Source: Chitinivibrionales bacterium (GTDB lineage: Bacteria > Fibrobacterota > Chitinivibrionia > Chitinivibrionales > WJMI01). Taken from it: DNA of 10,834 nucleotides. The translations under genes were made by a program, and so were the position numbers. This document shows positions 6,907 through 10,834 of the stretch, one piece after another. Position 1 is the first letter of the stretch, and each line of letters begins with the position of its first letter. The stretch spans positions 1-10,834 of the forward strand of contig WJJU01000698.1 in NCBI GenBank assembly GCA_014729595.1. Reading direction: 5' to 3'. A model generated the notes under the pieces. That model was not told where the DNA came from. It saw only the letters and a list, made by a program, of their open reading frames with translations, and made no database searches.

Positions 6907-7212
6907 TTTGAGATCGGAGACGGCGTAACGCAACGAACTGGGGCAAGGCTGTGGGTGAAGCAATCCCGCTGAAGGCGTCGGGAAACGTAGTTGAAAGGTA
7001 AAGCCCCCGCGCGAACCCGGACCGCGGCTAAGAGAAAGGTTTTGCGGCACACGCCGAAAAAAGTGTTCCCACAACAAAGCGTAAGGCGTATAGTATACTG
7101 CGGGATCCGCGAGATAAGCATCGGCGACGCCGACGCATTCACCTCAACGCCGTTTTTACTTTTCAAAGCCTTATGTTGCGGCATTGTGAGATAGGGTAAG
7201 TAGGGAAACCGA
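6907..7212. other. Intergenic region before the M28 peptidase
   Basis: No gene or RNA is supported here. A minus-strand frame crosses it but merely continues the antisense of the peptidase gene. The only structure seen is an 11-base palindrome GTATA-G-TATAC at 7088-7098, which overlaps a possible -10 (TATACT, 7094-7099) without a matching -35. It may hold the peptidase promoter. Confidence 0.35.
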
Positions 7213-8436
7213 ATGATGGACAATACGCCGGAATTGCTTTCAAAAGGTAAGGCATATCTGAAGGCCTTATGCGATGATATTGAAGAAAGGTGTGTGGGAA
7301 GCGAGGGAAATCGAATGGCGACTCGTTTCTTTCTAGATGAGCTGATTTCGTATGGATGGCGAACCGAAATAGCTGAATTCAGTGCTATGGATTGGAACGA
7401 TGGGGGAGCTACACTTTCGACCAATGGAGAAAGGTTTGAGGTATTCGTAAGCCCATATTCCCTGGGATGCACGGTAGAAGCCGAATTAGTTGACGCAACA
7501 AGTATCCCCGAGCTGGAAAAAATGGAATGCGCCGGGAAAATCTTGTTCCTGCACGGCGAAATTGCCGCGGAACAGCTTATGCCCAAAAATTTTGTTTTCT
7601 ACAATCCCGAAGAACACCGGAAAATAATCGGATTGTTGGAAGAAAAAAAGCCGCAAGCGATTGTTTGTGCAACCTCGAGGAACGCGGCCCTTGCGGGAGG
7701 GGTATACCCGTTTCCGTTGATCGAAGACGGCGACTTCGATATTCCATCGGTTTATATGACGGAAGAAGAAGGCGGACGGCTTCTGCACAATGTAAACAAA
7801 TCCGTCTTTCTTGAATCCAAATCGGAGCGGGTATTCGGCACTGGTTATAACATTATTGGTAAGAACGGCGTCGCCGGGGCGGAGAGAATCGTAGTTACGG
7901 CTCATATCGATGCCAAAAAGGGTTCGCCCGGAGCCATAGACGATGCAACGGGTATAGTAGTACTGTTGCTGTTGGCTCAGGTACTCAAAGACTATTCCGG
8001 AAAAAAGGAAATAGAGATCGTTGCATTCAACGGCGAAGATTATTTCGCGGTTCCGGGCCAGATGAACTATATCGCGGCAAATCAGAATACGTTTTCAAAT
8101 ATCATTCTAAACATCAATATCGACGGGGCCGGCTATAAAGAAGGACCGTCTTCCTTTGCGTTTTTCGACCTACCTGATGGTTTACACCAAAAAGTAATCG
8201 AAGTAATGCGTGACTATCCTGGAATAATTGAAGGGCCTCAATGGCCTCAGGGTGATCATAGCATTTTCGTTCAATACGGCAGGCCGGCTATCGCCGTTTC
8301 TTCAAAGTGGTTCATTGAACATATTGACTCCCAAGACATCACTCATACCCCTAAAGACACTATCGACATTGTCGACTGCAATAAGCTATTGGAACTGGCC
8401 GGCGGTATAAGCGCCTTCATAAGGAGATTGGGGTAA
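7213..8436 (+). CDS. M28-family zinc aminopeptidase-like protein
   Basis: A 407-residue metallopeptidase of family M28, which removes N-terminal amino acids or cleaves small peptides using two zinc ions. All expected ligands are visible: H231-I-D233, D243 in GAIDDATG, the catalytic Glu275 followed by D276 in F-N-G-E-D, D304 in NINIDGAG, and H378 in ITHTPKDT. Residues ~80-205, between the N-terminal part and the zinc core, look like an inserted PA-type domain (GKILFLHGE, PQAIVCATSRN, FDIPSVYMTEEEG). No signal peptide or membrane segment is present, so it is probably cytoplasmic, unlike many M28 enzymes. The tandem ATGATG start is preceded only by a weak AGGGA, so the second Met is equally possible. 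No neighbour indicates its substrate. Related M28 members include glutaminyl cyclases and carboxypeptidases, so the exact activity is open. Confidence 0.9.
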   Translation: MMDNTPELLSKGKAYLKALCDDIEERCVGSEGNRMATRFFLDELISYGWRTEIAEFSAMDWNDGGATLSTNGERFEVFVSPYSLGCTVEAELVDATSIPELEKMECAGKILFLHGEIAAEQLMPKNFVFYNPEEHRKIIGLLEEKKPQAIVCATSRNAALAGGVYPFPLIEDGDFDIPSVYMTEEEGGRLLHNVNKSVFLESKSERVFGTGYNIIGKNGVAGAERIVVTAHIDAKKGSPGAIDDATGIVVLLLLAQVLKDYSGKKEIEIVAFNGEDYFAVPGQMNYIAANQNTFSNIILNINIDGAGYKEGPSSFAFFDLPDGLHQKVIEVMRDYPGIIEGPQWPQGDHSIFVQYGRPAIAVSSKWFIEHIDSQDITHTPKDTIDIVDCNKLLELAGGISAFIRRLG

Positions 8437-8562
8437 ATGGAGAGCAGGGAGAATGCCGGACGGAACGAAATGAAACAGGGGCGAAATCAGATCTTTCTCG
8501 AAGAAAACGCTTCGTTGTTGAATATACCTGATGTGTATGGAAACGGATATGACTGTCCATGA
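8437..8562 (+). CDS. Possible 41-residue ORF coupled to the M28 gene, ending at CP-UGA-C
   Basis: The ATG follows the M28 stop codon directly (TAAATG) and AAGGAG lies 10 bases upstream, a layout typical of translational coupling. The predicted peptide (start MESRENAGRNEMK, later NASLLNIPDVYGNGYDCP) is hydrophilic and matches no family I know. The stop is a UGA. The same frame continues C-K-L-V-E to a TAA at 8578-8580, so the UGA is flanked by cysteines as C-P-UGA-C. That could be a broken CPWC motif (UGG to UGA), a recoded selenocysteine, or chance. It is short enough that it may not be a gene. Confidence 0.25.
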   Translation: MESRENAGRNEMKQGRNQIFLEENASLLNIPDVYGNGYDCP

Positions 8563-8563
8563 T

Positions 8564-8585
8564 GTAAGTTGGTAGAGTAACTTAC
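8564..8585 (+). repeat. Short hairpin downstream of the M28 gene
   Basis: GTAAGTT (8564-8570) and AACTTAC (8579-8585) form a perfect 7-bp stem with an eight-base loop GGTAGAGT. It lacks a T-tract, so it is a weak candidate for a terminator. It begins one base after the UGA at 8560-8562. Confidence 0.4.
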
Positions 8586-8603
8586 TTTCAACGGAGGGGT
8601 TGC

Positions 8604-8814
8604 ATGGGTAGCCCGAAGTACTTCGTGATTTCCGCTAAAGGGGTAAAACTTTGGCTACAATCACACCGCGGTCTATGCAAACATTTATTCCGATCGCTAT
8701 GTCATGAATGCCGTCGAAGAGCCGGTAGCCGTCAATCCAGACAAAAAACGTCGTGAATGCGCTAAACGGAATTCATGGCGAATATTTGACCCTCGGAAAG
8801 ATTCCGCGGCATGA
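8604..8814 (+). pseudogene. Possible frameshifted small gene
   Basis: A GGAGG 6 bases before the ATG at 8604 opens a frame MGSPKYFVISAKG. Beyond about 8645 that frame becomes arginine/cysteine-rich and stops at 8756, while the +1 frame carries a more protein-like stretch (GYNHTAVYANIYSDRYVMNA, then EEPVAVNPDKKRRE and a final FDPRKDSAA) ending at 8814. One indel in the AAAACTTT area would join them into a protein of about 70 residues. No family was recognised and neither half is proven coding. Confidence 0.22.
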
Positions 8815-9048
8815 CTTTCCTCTTTTAATCGATAGCACCTAAAGCATAGTCTCTATGGCCCTTAAACGTTTTGCCACAGTTTGCCGCTATTTACCTATAT
8901 TATGTATTAAATGATATTAAAGCTCATACAAAACGAAAGGGTTGTTACGTGCGATTTGGGTCACTCGGTAGCTTAGACTTAATTCGCCGTAAAATCATGC
9001 GACAAAAAGCATTTTCTTATCGGCCAACCATGTAGTTGGCGGTTAAAC
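8815..9048. other. Gene-free AT-rich stretch
   Basis: No gene was found. The part 8885-8930 is strongly AT-rich. GCCAAC-CATGTA-GTTGGC at 9023-9040 is a small hairpin, and GGCCAACCAT occurs at 9022-9031 and again at 9078-9087 inside the adjacent foldback sequence. Confidence 0.4.
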
Positions 9049-9188
9049 TATTACTCCGAGCACAATTGGTGTTAAGGGGCCAACCATAGAAAACCTGATC
9101 CGGCGTGTTCGTTCCAATGGGATTACGCCGGCCCAAGAAAGGTCGGGCCACACGGTATCAATTAACAGCAACCCTGCTCGGAGTAATA
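9049..9188. mobile_element. MITE-like foldback element flanked by TA
   Basis: TATTACTCCGAGCA at 9049-9062 is exactly complementary to 9175-9188. The pairing continues imperfectly inward: over 27 positions (9049-9075 with 9162-9188) 23 match, including TGTTAA/TTAACA. A further inner pair CCGGCGT/ACGCCGG lies near the centre. If the outermost TA on each side is a duplicated target, the element proper is 9051-9186 (136 bp) with TA duplication, as for IS630/Tc1-type transposons. It holds no gene and ends 46 bases before the GDSL hydrolase ATG. Confidence 0.5.
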
Positions 9189-9233
9189 AATATATACATC
9201 ACCGCCTGGTTCTTAATAGAGGATTACCACACA

Positions 9234-9842
9234 ATGCCAATACGGATTAACGCGATAGGCGATTCATTACTTAGCGACGCGCCGGAAGGCTGGCTACAGC
9301 AATTGGCGGCGCGCTATTCTCATATTGAATTTGTCGGCGAAAGTCACCCCGGCTGGAGTACAATATCCTTTTTCAAGCCCCATTTTTCACAAAAGGTTTT
9401 CAACCGCATAGTTCCGCCGGCCGACGCCGTTATAGCGCTTGCCGGCTCAAACGATTTATTTGAGGATGATGGGGGCGGTGTCGCATCTGTAAGGCAAGCC
9501 ACTAGTGGTATTAAAAAGCTTATTGTGCATATGCTCGAGCGCTGCCCAAGCGCTCAAGCGGTTATTATGGCCCCGCCCACCGTAGCACTTTGCAACCAGA
9601 AAGAACCACAACCGCGAGGCGGTCGCTGTATTCATGCCCAGACGCCGCTGTGGCTCGCGAAATTGAGTGAAAGCTATCGCGAGCTGGCTCAGAACGAAGG
9701 GTGGACATACATAAATCTTTTTCCATTGCTCCAAGACAGTGATTTTATCGATACCGCACATCCTAATGAAAAGGGTCATGCGAAAATCGCCACTGCCGTG
9801 GAGACGGCGTTAAGCGACTTTCTGTCGTCGACCCAAAAGTAA
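9234..9842 (+). CDS. SGNH/GDSL-family hydrolase
   Basis: A 202-residue esterase/lipase-type hydrolase with the SGNH blocks in order. Block I is I8-G9-D10-S11-L with Ser11 as nucleophile. Block II glycine is probably G40 in SHPGWST. Block III is G71-S-N73-D. Block V is D173-T-A-H176-P-N, giving the catalytic Asp and His. The start at 9234 is chosen because GAGGA lies upstream and MPIRINAIGDS is the normal beginning of the fold. The frame extends 43 codons further upstream, but that part lies over the foldback element and has no family similarity. No signal peptide is seen, so it is probably cytoplasmic. Likely substrates are small esters or acyl thioesters, which the sequence does not specify. 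The 3' end lies within a few bases of a group II intron remnant. Confidence 0.85.
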   Translation: MPIRINAIGDSLLSDAPEGWLQQLAARYSHIEFVGESHPGWSTISFFKPHFSQKVFNRIVPPADAVIALAGSNDLFEDDGGGVASVRQATSGIKKLIVHMLERCPSAQAVIMAPPTVALCNQKEPQPRGGRCIHAQTPLWLAKLSESYRELAQNEGWTYINLFPLLQDSDFIDTAHPNEKGHAKIATAVETALSDFLSSTQK

Positions 9843-9847
9843 TGTAG

Positions 9848-10234
9848 TTCACGCGTTCCCGATTGGTGAAAAAATGTCGCACAGGGCAGTTCTTTGTTGG
9901 GTTCACTCCGGCAGTCAGTCCGGCGCCAAAGAAGGTCATGAGACAATCAATACGCGACTGGAAATTAACGTCGCTCACCACCTATTCATTGGAAGAAGTG
10001 GCTGCGCTGGTGAATCCGGTCATACGAGGATGGATTAACTACTATGGCGCATACTGTCGGTCCGCACTCAAGGCGATACGGCATCAGATTGACCTGGCCC
10101 TGTCACCGTGGGCAATGAGGAAGTACAAGTGGCTGCACAGGCGGCATGTCGAGGCACTGAGGTGGCTTGGCCGTGTTCGTCAAGCGGCACCTGAACTTTT
10201 TGTCCACTGGCAACCAGCAGCAGCGAATGGCTGA
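9848..10234 (+). pseudogene. Group II intron reverse transcriptase/maturase, C-terminal fragment
   Basis: From just after an in-frame TAG at 9845-9847 the frame reads FTRSRLVKK, then G-Q-F-F-V-G-F-T-P-A-V-S-P, matching the segment after the RT palm and fingers, where family members read FRPRLVKN..GKFFVGFTPAVS. Next come the maturase X-domain blocks IRDWKL, SLEEVAALVNPVIRGWINYYG and YCRSALKAIRHQIDLAL. A final block carries W-A-M-R-K-Y-K and ELFVHW. About 125 residues remain of a protein that normally has more than 400. The RT active site (YADD) is missing. It is followed directly by domain V, as in intact introns, so this is the true end of the intron ORF and not a stand-alone maturase. Confidence 0.85.
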
Positions 10235-10241
10235 ACAACAA

Positions 10242-10275
10242 GAGCCGTGTGAATCGAGAGATTCAAGCACGGTTC
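10242..10275 (+). ncRNA. Group II intron domain V (and start of domain VI)
   Basis: Exactly 34 nt, the usual length of domain V. The lower stem pairs GAGCCGTG with CACGGTTC. The upper stem pairs TGAATC with GATTCA around a GAGA (GNRA) tetraloop, with an AG bulge between the stems. The catalytic AGC triad is at 10243-10245. Domain VI and the 3' splice boundary follow up to about 10315. Confidence 0.85.
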
Positions 10276-10434
10276 CGTGAGCGGCTGCGGGGGATGTTCC
10301 TGTGGTCTACTCGACCAAAATATGCAGGTCCAATTGGCCCTCCGCCGTATCTTCCTACCTTCGTCCATGCTTTTTTTCGTCCGGCGGATGACGATGGAAT
10401 TCGCCGTTGCCTTTCTTTCGCTCCACCGAACATG

Positions 10435-10834
10435 CTATCTCCTGAGACGAAAGACCAGTCTCAGAATCGACTTTGTGAGCGGTGTCAACCGTGAACGGTT
10501 ATAGGCATCGGTCGCTTTCTTTATGGCTTCGGCCACCGTGGGATAGGGATGAATCGTCCGAGCGATTGTTCTCAATCCTACTTTACCCACGATAGCCAGG
10601 GTTATCCCGCTTATCATCTCTCCCGCATGCGGGGCAACGATAGTAGCGCCCAGGATGGTGTCACTTCCTCGTTTAACCAGGATTTTCGCGAACCCCTCGG
10701 TGCGGCCGTCGGTAATGGATCGATCGACATCCTCCAGCGTCTGCATAAATGTCGTCGTTTTGATCCCTTTCTTCGCGGCTTCATGCTCATACATGCCGGT
10801 GTGGGCAATTTCGGGGTCGGTATAGGTGCACCAA
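10435..10834 (-). CDS. Flavin disulfide oxidoreductase (MerA/Lpd-like), C-terminal part only
   Basis: The frame enters from the right edge (first full codon ending at 10833) and stops at 10435, giving about 132 residues. It begins W-C-T-Y-T-D-P-E-I-A-H-T-G and continues with GFAKILVKRGSDTILGATIV, HAGEMISGITLAI, HPYPTVAEAIKKA and DAYNRSRLTP. This is the C-terminal dimerisation domain of the pyridine nucleotide-disulfide oxidoreductase class I family. The H-P-Y-P-T-x-A-E segment supplies the His/Glu base to the partner subunit's disulfide. The DAYNRSRLTP ending with a basic tail (RLVFRLRR) resembles MerA-like reductases of unknown substrate more than true lipoamide dehydrogenases. FAD and NAD(P)H domains and the CxxxxC disulfide lie beyond the window, so substrate and mercury specificity cannot be judged. 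The gene converges on the group II intron remnant. Confidence 0.88.
   Translation of the reverse strand, partial: WCTYTDPEIAHTGMYEHEAAKKGIKTTTFMQTLEDVDRSITDGRTEGFAKILVKRGSDTILGATIVAPHAGEMISGITLAIVGKVGLRTIARTIHPYPTVAEAIKKATDAYNRSRLTPLTKSILRLVFRLRR

Larger units (their letters stand above)
9843..10315 (+). mobile_element. 3' remnant of a group II intron (class C-like)
   Basis: Only the 3' third of an intron is present: the C-terminal maturase/X-domain region of its encoded protein, then ribozyme domain V at 10242-10275, and a 3' boundary ending CTACTCGAC at about 10315, typical of bacterial class C introns. The 5' end, domains I-IV structure and reverse transcriptase catalytic domain are absent, so it cannot splice or move. 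The remnant begins within a few bases of the stop codon of the upstream GDSL gene. Confidence 0.8.

Noticed and set aside
6852..7586. 244-residue minus-strand frame before and over the M28 gene
   Set aside because: Most of it is antisense to the well-supported M28 peptidase and its 3' part runs through the peroxiredoxin terminator.
8949..9000. 5' end of a group II intron (GTGCG at 8949)
   Set aside because: Only the first five bases match the consensus; no domain I structure could be followed.
9005..9190. Integron attC site
   Set aside because: The foldback shape and the GTTAAAC heptamer suggested it, but no correctly placed RYYYAAC/GTTRRRY pair exists at the ends and no integrase is present.
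1..10834. CRISPR array, rRNA or tRNA genes
   Set aside because: No regularly spaced direct repeats and no cloverleaf or rRNA-like sequence were seen on either strand.

Overview
The window looks like accessory DNA from a bacterium of mixed, moderate GC content. Two things constrain the organism. A secreted gingipain-type protease carries a C-terminal domain of the type IX secretion (T9SS) sorting kind, which points to the Bacteroidota/FCB superphylum; I cannot place it more finely. A peroxiredoxin gene has an in-frame UGA exactly at its catalytic cysteine position, so the cell should also carry the SelA/SelB/SelC/SelD selenocysteine machinery. These are inferences from gene content.

Layout. 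1-1389 (-): an exported arylsulfatase-type sulfatase that runs off the left edge, with a good sigma70-type promoter. 1790-2092 (-): a 100-residue lipoprotein with a CxxCH motif. 2158-2541: a gene-free stretch bounded by 11-bp inverted repeats and holding GC-rich palindromes. 2552-4408 (-): a C25 (gingipain-like) cysteine protease. 4439-5165: a short IS66-type element with perfect 12-bp ends, whose transposase has lost its catalytic core by an in-frame deletion; it lies directly upstream of the protease. 5291-5947 (+): a SAM-dependent methyltransferase. 6116-6835 (+): a selenocysteine peroxiredoxin with its own promoter, SECIS hairpin and terminator. 7213-8436 (+): an M28-type zinc peptidase without a signal peptide, followed by small ORFs of doubtful status. 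9049-9188: a foldback, MITE-like sequence. 9234-9842 (+): a small SGNH/GDSL hydrolase. 9843-10315 (+): the 3' end of a group II intron (maturase C-terminus, domain V, 3' boundary). 10435 to the right edge (-): the C-terminal domain of a flavin disulfide reductase related to MerA and lipoamide dehydrogenase.

How it fits together. No single operon or pathway is evident. Most genes are single units separated by mobile-element debris (IS66 derivative, group II intron stub, two inverted-repeat-bounded sequences). The sulfatase, the lipoprotein and the C25 protease are envelope or secreted functions. The peroxiredoxin and the flavin disulfide reductase fragment are thiol/selenol redox functions, but they are far apart and need not be linked. 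The most notable feature is the selenoprotein peroxiredoxin, which ordinary gene callers would split into two ORFs at 6367.
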